Assembly (NCBI GenBank): GCA_937928335.1
Contig: CALFWN010000402.1
Coordinates: forward strand, 1 to 6,873
DNA from: an uncultured Litoreibacter sp.
GTDB lineage: Bacteria > Pseudomonadota > Alphaproteobacteria > Rhodobacterales > Rhodobacteraceae
Length of the DNA: 6,873 nt
Direction of reading: 5' to 3'
Made by a program: the position numbers and the translations under genes. The notes below the pieces were generated by a model that saw nothing but the letters and a program-made list of their open reading frames with translations, did no database searches and was not told the DNA's origin. This document shows, piece after piece, positions 1 through 5,868 of this stretch. Positions within the stretch are counted from its first letter, which is position 1. Each line of letters begins with the position of its first letter.

Positions 1-1
1 C

Positions 2-364
2 CGTCAGGTGGCCAGCGTGTTCGTCAACCGGCTCAACCAGGGCATGAAGCTGCAAACCGACCCCACGGTGATCTACGGGATCACCAATGGGGAGGGCAAC
101 GGGCTTGGGCGCGGCATTCGGCAATCCGAGCTGCGGGCGCGTAATGCGTATAATACATATGTGATCCCCGCGCTGCCGCCGGGCCCGATTGCGAATCCGG
201 GCAAGCTGGCCATTGAAGCCGCGCTGAACCCTGATGAGACGCCCTATATTTTCTTTGTGGCGGATGGGACCGGGGGCCATGCCTTTGCGGTAACGATTGC
301 CGAGCATAATGCGAACGTAGCTGAATGGCGCAAGATCGAGGCCGAACGGAACGCGAATAACTAG
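2..364 (+). CDS. mltG: Endolytic peptidoglycan transglycosylase MltG, C-terminal part (5' end outside window)
   Basis: This is the 3' end of a gene that begins before the window; the frame is open from base 2 and stops with TAG at 362-364. The visible 120 residues carry the MltG (YceG-like) signature: VASVFVNRL, then MKLQTDPTVIYGI, and later ALPPGPIANPG and PYIFFVADGTGGHAF. MltG is an inner-membrane enzyme that cleaves nascent glycan strands internally and so helps end peptidoglycan polymerisation. The membrane anchor, LysM-like part and, by homology to E. coli MltG, the catalytic glutamate (shortly before VASVF) should lie upstream of the window and cannot be checked. The tail after the domain is short and polar (WRKIEAERNANN). 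It is an ordinary chromosomal housekeeping gene that marks the left border of the GTA cluster. No clear intrinsic terminator follows its stop codon. Confidence 0.93.
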   Translation, partial: RQVASVFVNRLNQGMKLQTDPTVIYGITNGEGNGLGRGIRQSELRARNAYNTYVIPALPPGPIANPGKLAIEAALNPDETPYIFFVADGTGGHAFAVTIAEHNANVAEWRKIEAERNANN

Positions 365-504
365 TGTTTTCGGCCTCGCGTTAACCATTATTTCAGTATG
401 CGGGGCTATGTTTTGTTGGCGTTCTGTGCCGGGCTTTGAGTGGAAGTGTTAACATTAAGCTATTGTTGATAAATAACTTTATTGAAAAATTGGCGAGAAA
501 TGCG
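365..504. other. AT-rich upstream control region of the GTA cluster
   Basis: Non-coding stretch between mltG and the putative promoter, clearly richer in A+T than the surrounding genes, especially 445-495. Two GTTAAC palindromes occur at 380-385 and 448-453, each followed by (C)ATTA. TTAAC resembles a CtrA half-site, but no full TTAA-N7-TTAA pair is present. In R. capsulatus the structural cluster is activated directly by GafA, which lies downstream of CtrA, so an activator site would be expected here. I cannot identify one from sequence alone. No convincing gene is seen on either strand. Confidence 0.5.
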
Positions 505-533
505 TTGACTCTGCGAACGGTCTAAGGTATATG
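505..533 (+). promoter_or_regulatory. Putative sigma70-type promoter of the GTA operon
   Basis: TTGACT at 505-510 matches the -35 consensus at five of six positions. It is followed after exactly 17 bp by TATATG at 528-533 as a -10 element (TATA matched, last two bases not). Transcription would start near 539-541, leaving a leader of about 165 nt before g1. The element sits between the AT-rich region and the cluster on the correct strand. A second TTGACA lies at 536-541, but no -10 follows at the right distance. The spacing and match are seen directly; that this drives GTA expression is inferred. Confidence 0.5.
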
Positions 534-539
534 TTTTGA

Positions 540-704
540 CAAGATGGACGAATTGGGTCAGCGGCGCCGTATAGGGCGGGCTGGCCTTTCTTATTTCAAA
601 CCAGCCACAGAAATGGGCGAGCGGCACGGGCCTTCGAGCACGGGGCCGCTTTTTTGTTTCCTATCAGTTGGCGTCGTGTCGCGCGGCGCAACCAGGAGGC
701 GTTG
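540..704 (+). promoter_or_regulatory. Long 5' leader of the GTA transcript with two hairpins
   Basis: Between the predicted start of transcription and g1 there are about 165 nt without a convincing gene. A first stem can form between GGCTGG at 579-584 and CCAGCC at 601-606 (16-nt loop). A second, terminator-like hairpin lies at 620-650 with a T-run. GCGGCGCCG at 561-569 could also pair with 641-649 with one mismatch, which would compete with the second hairpin. This arrangement is compatible with transcription attenuation, but chance pairing is easy in GC-rich DNA. A weak 53-codon reading frame (544-705) ends in TGATG, overlapping the g1 start by one base; it contains rare codons such as ATA, CTA and AGG AGG and is probably not a gene. 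Confidence 0.35.
620..655 (+). terminator. Terminator-like hairpin in the GTA leader (possible attenuator)
   Basis: AGCGGC at 620-625 pairs with GCCGCT at 645-650, and the T-run 650-655 follows directly. The 6-bp stem is almost all G:C, but the loop is 19 nt, so it is weaker than the best hairpins further down the operon. The segment also holds an imperfect direct repeat: CGAGC followed by CACGGG starts at 618 and, in a shorter version, at 635. It lies downstream of the predicted promoter and upstream of g1. It could act as an attenuator, or as a late terminator for mltG read-through. Confidence 0.45.
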
Positions 705-1148
705 ATGGATCACGACAAGGACAACACAGCCTCGCAAAACGGCCAGCACAAGGATCACCCGATACCACAGGATCAAGAAGACCAGAGCGAACACACCACC
801 GCGCCAGGGGAGGCGGGCGCAACCGAGAATGGCCCGGATGATGGCTACACGGAGATGATCAACACCAATCTGGCAATTTTCAAAGACCAGTTCGCCAGAT
901 TGAAGGAGGCGATCCACGCCCACACGCTTCGGATTCGTGCCGGCGCCGACCCCGACAAGGACGTCAACGATGTGATCAAGCGTTTTGATCCGTTGATGGC
1001 TCATTCGATGCAACAGGAGACCAAGATCCATGAAAAGCTCGCCCAACGCCTTGGCCAAGCTGGCAAACATGCCGTCGACCTTGGAAGTGCCCGATCTGAG
1101 ATCGGGCGCCGCCTCGCTCGCCTACGCGACGCCTCGGGAAACAGATGA
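705..1148 (+). CDS. g1: GTA small terminase subunit (RcGTA g1 homologue)
   Basis: 147-residue protein in the position of RcGTA g1, which has been shown to be the small terminase (TerS) that assists the large terminase in packaging. The ATG at 705 is preceded by AGGAGG at 694-699 with a 5-nt gap, so it is preferred over upstream alternative codons. Residues 1-48 are polar and probably disordered (rich in D, Q, H, E and G). Residues 49-75 and 85-118 look helical and may form the oligomerising coiled coil. The C-terminus carries a basic helix (EIGRRLARLR, 132-141), perhaps the large-subunit contact. No helix-turn-helix DNA-binding domain is apparent, which fits the loss of sequence-specific packaging in GTAs. 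The last 119 bp overlap g2 in another frame. Assignment rests mainly on position, size and general character, since TerS proteins diverge strongly. Confidence 0.8.
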   Translation: MDHDKDNTASQNGQHKDHPIPQDQEDQSEHTTAPGEAGATENGPDDGYTEMINTNLAIFKDQFARLKEAIHAHTLRIRAGADPDKDVNDVIKRFDPLMAHSMQQETKIHEKLAQRLGQAGKHAVDLGSARSEIGRRLARLRDASGNR

Positions 1149-2448
1149 GTTTCTGGCCGGGTTGAGTGAGAATGCGTTGCACGCCTTGCCCTATATGTTC
1201 GAGTTCTGGGCGCTGGACCACCAGATGCCGCCAGAGGGTGATTGGCGGTCCTGGGTGATCCTTGGTGGGCGCGGCGCGGGCAAAACCAGAGCCGGTGCGG
1301 AATGGGTCCGCTCGATGGTTGAAGGCGATTTGCCGCTGGAAGAGGGAGCGGCCAGCAGGGTGGCTCTGGTCGGCGAGACCTTTGATCAGGTGCGTGACGT
1401 GATGGTGTTTGGCGAAAGCGGGATATTGGCCTGCTCGCCGCCTGATCGCAGGCCGGAATGGCAGGCGACACGGCGCAGGCTGGTCTGGCCCAATGGCGCG
1501 ATTGCGGAATGCTATTCCGCCTCCAGCCCGGAAGGTTTGCGCGGCCCGCAATTTGACGCGGCCTGGGTGGATGAGCTGGGCAAGTGGCACAAGGGTCAGG
1601 ATGCCTGGGACATGTTGCAATTTGCGTTGCGGCTGGGCCATCACCCGCAGCAGGTGGTGACGACAACGCCGCGCAATGTGCCCGTGTTGAAGCGGGTTTT
1701 GGAGGCAAGCTCGACCGTGAAGACCTCTGCGCCTACCGAGGCCAATGCTGCCTATCTGGCGGATAACTTTCTGGAAGAAGTGCGCACGCGCTATGGCGGC
1801 ACCCGGCTGGGGCGTCAGGAACTGGATGGCGAGATGCTGGAGGATGTGGAAGGCGCGCTGTGGAGCTCGGCCATGCTCGAAGAGCTGCGGGTTGAGGACT
1901 TGCCGGAGTTTGACCGGGTGATCGTGGCGGTGGACCCTGCGGTTACAGCCGGAAAATCGGCGGATGCTTGCGGGATCATGGTGGTGGGCGCGACCTTTGG
2001 CGAAGACCGTCGCGACTGGCGGGCCTATGTGTTGCAAGACGCCACCACGCGCGGTCATTCGCCGCTGCAATGGGCGCATGTGGCGGTGGAGATGGCCGAG
2101 AAATACGGCGCAGACCGGATCGTGGCGGAGGTGAATCAGGGCGGCGACCTTGTGGAGACCCTGATGCGCCAGATCAGCGCGCTGGTGCCTTACAGGGCGC
2201 TTCATGCGAGCAACGGCAAGGGTGCTCGGGCGGAGCCTGTGGCCGCTCTTTATGAACAAAAGCGCGTGTTGCATTACGGCGACCTGAGCGAGCTGGAAGA
2301 CGAGATGTGCCAGATGGCGGCGACCGGGTTCAAGGGCTCTGGCAGCCCGGACCGGGTAGACGCTTTGGTCTGGGCGGTGACGGAGCTGATGCTAAGCAAG
2401 GCCGCAATGGCGGCGCAGCCGAGCATAAGGACGCTGTCGCCACATTAG
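1030..2448 (+). CDS. g2: GTA large terminase subunit (ATPase and nuclease, RcGTA g2 homologue)
   Basis: 472-residue TerL motor that docks on the portal, hydrolyses ATP to drive DNA into the prohead, and cuts DNA when the head is full. The N-terminal ATPase shows Walker A GGRGAGKT (79-86), a Walker B-like stretch FDAAWVDE with D181 and E182, and a coupling motif TTTPR (211-215). The C-terminal RNase H-like nuclease shows VAVDPA (299-304, D302), IVAEVNQGG (E367) and SPDRVDALVWA (D441/D444), so the acidic metal-binding residues are intact. ATG 1030 has AGGAGA at 1015-1020 with a 9-nt gap. It lies inside g1, giving a 119-bp overlap. The next in-frame ATG (1069) lacks a comparable ribosome binding site and no better start is seen after the g1 stop. 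Stop is TAG at 2446-2448, followed by a 113-bp gap containing a hairpin. Confidence 0.95.
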   Translation: MKSSPNALAKLANMPSTLEVPDLRSGAASLAYATPRETDEFLAGLSENALHALPYMFEFWALDHQMPPEGDWRSWVILGGRGAGKTRAGAEWVRSMVEGDLPLEEGAASRVALVGETFDQVRDVMVFGESGILACSPPDRRPEWQATRRRLVWPNGAIAECYSASSPEGLRGPQFDAAWVDELGKWHKGQDAWDMLQFALRLGHHPQQVVTTTPRNVPVLKRVLEASSTVKTSAPTEANAAYLADNFLEEVRTRYGGTRLGRQELDGEMLEDVEGALWSSAMLEELRVEDLPEFDRVIVAVDPAVTAGKSADACGIMVVGATFGEDRRDWRAYVLQDATTRGHSPLQWAHVAVEMAEKYGADRIVAEVNQGGDLVETLMRQISALVPYRALHASNGKGARAEPVAALYEQKRVLHYGDLSELEDEMCQMAATGFKGSGSPDRVDALVWAVTELMLSKAAMAAQPSIRTLSPH

Positions 2449-2488
2449 CGAGACAGCAGTTTACACGACATTTTCTGCAGAACGGCCG

Positions 2489-2522
2489 AGCCCCCGCAGC
2501 GATCCACGCGCGCGGGCTTTTT
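2489..2522 (+). terminator. Terminator-like hairpin between g2 and g3
   Basis: AGCCC at 2489-2493 pairs with GGGCT at 2514-2518. After one C:C mismatch the stem continues with CGC (2495-2497) against GCG (2510-2512), and T2518-T2522 follow. The 113-bp gap also contains a perfect 10-bp palindrome, TTCTGCAGAA, at 2473-2482. No new promoter is recognisable between this hairpin and g3, so complete termination would silence the rest of the operon. Partial termination, pausing or 3'-end stabilisation of g1-g2 mRNA is more plausible. Confidence 0.55.
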
Positions 2523-2561
2523 CTATGGCCGTCAAGGGTTTGAACGAATGGGAGCGGCGCG

Positions 2562-3728
2562 ATGGTGTTTGACTTTTTGAAACGTGGGGCTGCGGATATG
2601 CCTGAGGCGAAAGCCTCGGCCACCGGCAAGGTGATCGCGTGGCATGGCTCGGGCCGGGTGGCGTGGAGCCCGCGCGACACCGTGTCCTTGACCAAGACGG
2701 GTTTTTCGAACAACCCGGTCGGCTTCCGCGCTGTCAAGATGGTGGCGGAGGCCGCCGCGGCCTTGCCCCTGGTGCTGCAGGATGCAGGCCAGCGGTTCGA
2801 GGCGCATCCCGTCTTGTCGTTGATCTCGCGGCCCAACGGGGCACAGGGGCGGGCGGAGCTGTTCGAGGCGCTTTACGGCCAGCTGCTGCTGAGCGGCAAC
2901 GGCTATCTGGAGGCCGTGGGGCAGGCGGGCGTGCCGGAGGAGCTGCATGTGCTGCGCTCTGACCGGATGTCGCTGGTGCCGGGCGGTGACGGCTGGCCCG
3001 TGGCCTATGATTACGCGGTGGGCGGCAAGAAGCACCGTTTCTCGATGGTAGAGGCGCAGCCGATTTGCCATATCCGCAGCTTCCATCCGCAAGATGACCA
3101 TTACGGGTTCTCTCCGTTACAAGCAGCGGCCACGGCGATTGACGTGCATAACGCGGCGTCGCGCTGGTCCAAGTCGCTCCTTGACAATGCTGCGCGTCCC
3201 TCGGGCGCGATTGTCTATAAGGGCGCTGACGGCATGGGCGCGATGACCAACGAGCAATATGAGCGGCTGCAATCGGAGATGGAGGCGCATCATCAGGGCG
3301 CGCGCAACGCAGGGCGCCCGATGTTGCTGGAAGGTGGGCTGGACTGGAAGCCGATGGGCTATTCGCCCTCGGATATGGAGTTTCAGAAGACCAAGGACGC
3401 CGCCGCGCGGGAGATCGCGCAGGCCTTTGGGGTGCCGCCGATGCTGGTGGGCATTCCGGGGGATGCGACCTACGCCAATTACGCAGAGGCCAACCGGGCC
3501 TTTTACCGCCTGACGGTCCTGCCGCTGGCCAACAAGGTGCTGGGGGCCGTGTCGCATTGGCTGGGCGAGCTGAGCGGTGAGGCGGTGCAGATCGCGCCGG
3601 ACCTGGACCAGATCGCCGCGCTGAGCTCGGAGCGCGACGCGCAATGGGCGCGTGTGGCGGGGGCCTCGTTCCTGAGTGATGGCGAGAAGCGCGTGCTGCT
3701 GGGCCTGCCGCGCGAGGCGGCCCCATGA
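2562..3728 (+). CDS. g3: GTA portal protein (HK97-type, RcGTA g3 homologue)
   Basis: 388-residue portal protein of the HK97/lambda-like type, within the usual size range. Twelve copies form the ring at one capsid vertex through which DNA enters and leaves and on which the terminase and then the connector proteins sit. Family landmarks in order: NPVGFRAVKMVAEAAAALPL (51-70), the SGNGYLE turn (111-117), the conserved HIRSFHPQDDHYGFSPLQAA core (170-189), GRPMLLEGGLDW (251-262), and the helix region FGVPPMLVG (289-297) followed by NYAEANRAFY (306-315). ATG 2562 has GGGAG at 2550-2554 with a 7-nt gap. The stop overlaps the next start as ATGA, indicating translational coupling to g3.5. No truncation or frame break is seen. 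Confidence 0.95.
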   Translation: MVFDFLKRGAADMPEAKASATGKVIAWHGSGRVAWSPRDTVSLTKTGFSNNPVGFRAVKMVAEAAAALPLVLQDAGQRFEAHPVLSLISRPNGAQGRAELFEALYGQLLLSGNGYLEAVGQAGVPEELHVLRSDRMSLVPGGDGWPVAYDYAVGGKKHRFSMVEAQPICHIRSFHPQDDHYGFSPLQAAATAIDVHNAASRWSKSLLDNAARPSGAIVYKGADGMGAMTNEQYERLQSEMEAHHQGARNAGRPMLLEGGLDWKPMGYSPSDMEFQKTKDAAAREIAQAFGVPPMLVGIPGDATYANYAEANRAFYRLTVLPLANKVLGAVSHWLGELSGEAVQIAPDLDQIAALSSERDAQWARVAGASFLSDGEKRVLLGLPREAAP

Positions 3729-3976
3729 GCGATGGCAAGGAACGCACCGGCGGGTCACGCTATTTATACGAGCCGTTTGAATATGCCAGCGCCGATATGG
3801 TGCAGGCCAATGAGCGGGTGAATGACGAGCGCTGGCGGGGGCTGGAATACCGGCTGACCCAGATCGAGCTGATGCTGGAGCGTCTGGAACGGCGCGTCTG
3901 GTTCACCATTTTCGGCGTCACCGCAGCGGTGCTGAGCGAAACTGTCACAGGATTATTGGGAGGGGCTGGCGGATGA
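3725..3976 (+). CDS. g3.5: GTA small head-formation protein with coiled coil and membrane helix (RcGTA g3.5-like)
   Basis: 83-residue protein between portal and protease, the same place as the small RcGTA gene usually called g3.5. Residues 1-25 are polar and aromatic (SRYLYEPFEYASADM). Residues 26-57 form a strongly heptad-like amphipathic helix (LTQIELMLERLERRVW at its end). Residues 57-79 form one hydrophobic helix, probably a membrane segment (VWFTIFGVTAAVLSETVTGL), followed by a Gly-rich tail. The ATG overlaps the g3 stop (ATGA, 3725-3728) and GAGG at 3714-3717 precedes it by 7 nt; its own stop overlaps g4 in the same way. The tight coupling on both sides suggests a role in head assembly, perhaps membrane-associated. 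The biochemical function is not known to me, and classic HK97 phages do not normally have such a gene here. Confidence 0.82.
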   Translation: MSDGKERTGGSRYLYEPFEYASADMVQANERVNDERWRGLEYRLTQIELMLERLERRVWFTIFGVTAAVLSETVTGLLGGAGG

Positions 3977-4539
3977 TCGGCACACCGGAACTTGAGCGCA
4001 AATATTGCGTGATCACGGATCAACTGGAGCTGGGGGCGGATGCCTCGATTGCGGGCTATGCCTCGCTGTTTGGCCAAGCCGATCAGGGCGGCGATGTGGT
4101 GATGAAAGGGGCCTATGCGGCATCTTTGAAGCGGCTGAAAGCGGCGGGTACGCGAGTGAAGCTCTTGTGGCAGCATGACCCGGGCCAGCCCATTGGCGTT
4201 TGGGACGAGGTGCGCGAAGACGGCAAAGGGCTTTACGTGAAAGGCCGGCTCTTGACTGACACCCAACGTGGCCGGGAGGCTGCGACGCTGATCGAGGCGG
4301 GCGCGATTGACGGGCTGTCCATTGGCTACCGCACGATCAAGGCAGATCGCGACAATAAGGGCCGCCGCCAGCTGGCGGAGCTGGAGCTGTGGGAAGTGTC
4401 TTTGGTGACCTTCCCGATGCTGCCTGAGGCGCGGATTGGCACCGGGCCGGAGGCTGGCAAGGGCGAGGCGCTTGACCCTGACCTGACACAGAATTTGGCG
4501 GGGGTTCTTCGGACCCTGCGCTGCTCGCTTGCGCAGTAG
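3973..4539 (+). CDS. g4: GTA prohead protease (HK97-family, RcGTA g4 homologue)
   Basis: 188-residue serine protease of the HK97 prohead protease family (herpesvirus assemblin-like fold), which removes the N-terminal scaffold part of the capsid protein inside the prohead and then degrades itself. Visible landmarks: AGYASLFGQADQGGDVVMKGAY (27-48, conserved N-terminal strand and turn), WQHDPGQPIG with H68 as likely catalytic histidine, GAIDGLSIGY with S116 as likely nucleophile, and LWEVSLVTFPMLPEA (139-153) with E141 as likely third residue. ATG 3973 overlaps the g3.5 stop (ATGA) and has a strong GGGAGGGG at 3958-3965 with a 7-nt gap. After the domain, residues 155-188 are a variable tail. The last codons and the TAG stop are part of a terminator-like hairpin (4511-4547), so coding sequence and RNA structure overlap here. 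Confidence 0.94.
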   Translation: MIGTPELERKYCVITDQLELGADASIAGYASLFGQADQGGDVVMKGAYAASLKRLKAAGTRVKLLWQHDPGQPIGVWDEVREDGKGLYVKGRLLTDTQRGREAATLIEAGAIDGLSIGYRTIKADRDNKGRRQLAELELWEVSLVTFPMLPEARIGTGPEAGKGEALDPDLTQNLAGVLRTLRCSLAQ

Positions 4540-4552
4540 CGCGGGCCTTTTT
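4511..4552 (+). terminator. Terminator-like hairpin over the g4 stop codon, before the capsid gene
   Basis: GCGCTGCT at 4518-4525 pairs with AGTAGCGC at 4535-4542 (one G:U), with a 9-nt loop. With single bulges at T4517 and A4513 the stem continues as CCC 4514-4516 with GGG 4543-4545, and GG 4511-4512 with CC 4546-4547. T4548-T4552 follow immediately. In form this is one of the best intrinsic-terminator candidates of the window. It starts inside the g4 coding region, so a ribosome finishing g4 would melt it. No promoter is visible in the 34 bp between the T-run and g5. Confidence 0.6.
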
Positions 4553-4586
4553 CCAACGACGTTCAACCACGCATTGAGGTGACCCA

Positions 4587-5801
4587 ATGACACGACCGGA
4601 GACCAAACCCGAGACCAAGTCCCGGAGCGACGGGCCTGTGCCTGCCGTTCCGACCGAGCCTATGGACCTGGCAGCTGAAATGAGCGGTTTTCTGACCGAT
4701 TTCAGCAGCTTCCAGGCCGATATTAAATCCCGACTGAAGCAACAGGAAGACCGCATGACCCATCTCGACCGCAAGACCATTTCCCGCGCCCGCCCGGCGC
4801 TGTCCTCGGCTGTGGAGGCCGGTGCCCCGCATCAAAAGGCGTTCAACGCCTATCTGCGTTCCGGCGATGACGACGCGCTGCGCGGGCTTGAGCTGGAGGG
4901 CAAGGCGCTGTCCAGTGCCGTGGCCGCCGATGGCGGATATCTGGTGGACCCTCAGACCTCGGACACGATCCGTTCGGTGCTGAATGCGACCGCCTCGCTG
5001 CGGGCTGTGGCCAATGTGGTCAATGTGGAGGCCACCGCCTTTGAAGTGCTGGTGGATCATTCCGAGATGGGGGCAGGCTGGGCCACGGAAACCGGCAATA
5101 CGGTGGAAACCGATACGCCGCAGATCGAGCGGATTTCCATTCCGCTGCATGAGCTGTCGGCCCTGCCGAAAGCCTCGCAACGCCTCCTGGATGACAGCGC
5201 GTTTGACGTGGAGGGCTGGCTGGCCAAGCGGATCGCGGACAAGTTCGCGTCGTCAGAGGCGGCGTCGTTTATCAGTGGTGACGGCGTGGACAAGCCGCGC
5301 GGCTTCCTGACCCACCCGACCGTGGAGAATGACACATGGGCCTGGGGCAGTCTGGGCTACACCGCGACGGGTGCTGCGGGTGATTTTGCCACCGGTGAGG
5401 CGGCGGATGCGGTTGTCACGCTGGTCTATTCGCTGGGCGCGAAATACCGCGCCAACGGCTCGTTCACCATGAACTCCAAGACGGCCGGCGCGGTGCGCAA
5501 GATGAAGGATGCCGACGGGCGCTTCTTGTGGTCTGACGGTCTGGCCGCCGGAGAGCCGGCCCGCCTGATGGGCTACCCGGTGCTGATTGCGGAAGACATG
5601 CCCGATATTGCGGAGGACGCCTATGCGATTGCCTTTGGTGATTTCTCGGCGGGCTACACTGTGGCGGAGCGGCCGGACCTGCGCATCCTGCGTGATCCGT
5701 TCTCGGCCAAGCCGCATGTGCTCTTTTATGCGACCAAACGCGTGGGCGGTGACGTCAGCGATTTTGCCGCAATCAAGCTGCTGAAATTCTCGGAAAGCTA
5801 A
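4587..5801 (+). CDS. g5: GTA major capsid protein (HK97 fold, RcGTA g5 homologue)
   Basis: 404-residue HK97-type major capsid protein that builds the small GTA head. Residues 1-25 are polar and 26-65 look like a coiled-coil scaffold (delta) domain. The mature fold probably starts near GKALSSAVAADGGYLVDP (105-122). By analogy with HK97 and RcGTA, the g4 protease likely cuts close to K106/A107, leaving about 298 residues; the exact bond is inferred. Family landmarks: FISGDGVDKPRGFL (228-241), ANGSFTMNSKTAGAVRKMKD (289-308) and IAFGDFSAGY (348-357). The motif ALSSAV occurs twice (71-76 and 107-112). ATG 4587 has GAGGTG at 4576-4581 with a 5-nt gap. The gene is flanked by hairpins on both sides and is not translationally coupled to its neighbours, as might suit the most abundant particle protein. 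Confidence 0.96.
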   Translation: MTRPETKPETKSRSDGPVPAVPTEPMDLAAEMSGFLTDFSSFQADIKSRLKQQEDRMTHLDRKTISRARPALSSAVEAGAPHQKAFNAYLRSGDDDALRGLELEGKALSSAVAADGGYLVDPQTSDTIRSVLNATASLRAVANVVNVEATAFEVLVDHSEMGAGWATETGNTVETDTPQIERISIPLHELSALPKASQRLLDDSAFDVEGWLAKRIADKFASSEAASFISGDGVDKPRGFLTHPTVENDTWAWGSLGYTATGAAGDFATGEAADAVVTLVYSLGAKYRANGSFTMNSKTAGAVRKMKDADGRFLWSDGLAAGEPARLMGYPVLIAEDMPDIAEDAYAIAFGDFSAGYTVAERPDLRILRDPFSAKPHVLFYATKRVGGDVSDFAAIKLLKFSES

Positions 5802-5824
5802 GGCGTTCATAGCGGACCGAGACA

Positions 5825-5868
5825 GGCCCCGCCCCCTGGTGGCGGCGGGCGGGGCCGCATGACTTTTT
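5825..5868 (+). terminator. Strong GC hairpin after the capsid gene, with nearby T-run
   Basis: GGCCCCGCCC at 5825-5834 pairs perfectly with GGGCGGGGCC at 5847-5856, a 10-bp stem made only of G:C pairs with a 12-nt loop. The T-run (5864-5868) begins 7 nt after the stem, further than in an ideal intrinsic terminator. The element may therefore protect the 3' end of capsid mRNA or cause pausing rather than terminate fully. It lies 23 nt after the g5 stop, and no promoter for g6 is visible behind it. Confidence 0.55.

Noticed and set aside
464..472. DnaA-box-like TGTTGATAA (reverse of TTATCAACA)
   Set aside because: One mismatch to the strict box, a single copy, and in AT-rich DNA where such matches arise by chance.
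536..541. TTGACA as -35 of a second promoter
   Set aside because: No -10-like hexamer at 16-18 bp; the nearest TATAGG (570-575) is 28 bp away.
654..704. Upstream extension of g1 to an alternative start codon at 654
   Set aside because: It would start inside the terminator T-run without a ribosome binding site; ATG 705 has AGGAGG at an ideal distance.
976..2274. Long minus-strand open frame (432 codons) opposite g2, and similar long antisense frames opposite g3, g4, g5 and g6
   Set aside because: These are mirror frames created by high GC at third positions. Their translations are Arg/His/Pro/Ala-rich without family motifs, while the + strand genes have clear domains and ribosome binding sites.
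2473..2482. Perfect 10-bp palindrome TTCTGCAGAA between g2 and g3
   Set aside because: Short and single copy; no loop for a hairpin and no known regulator site that I can name. Mentioned within the g2/g3 hairpin entry only.
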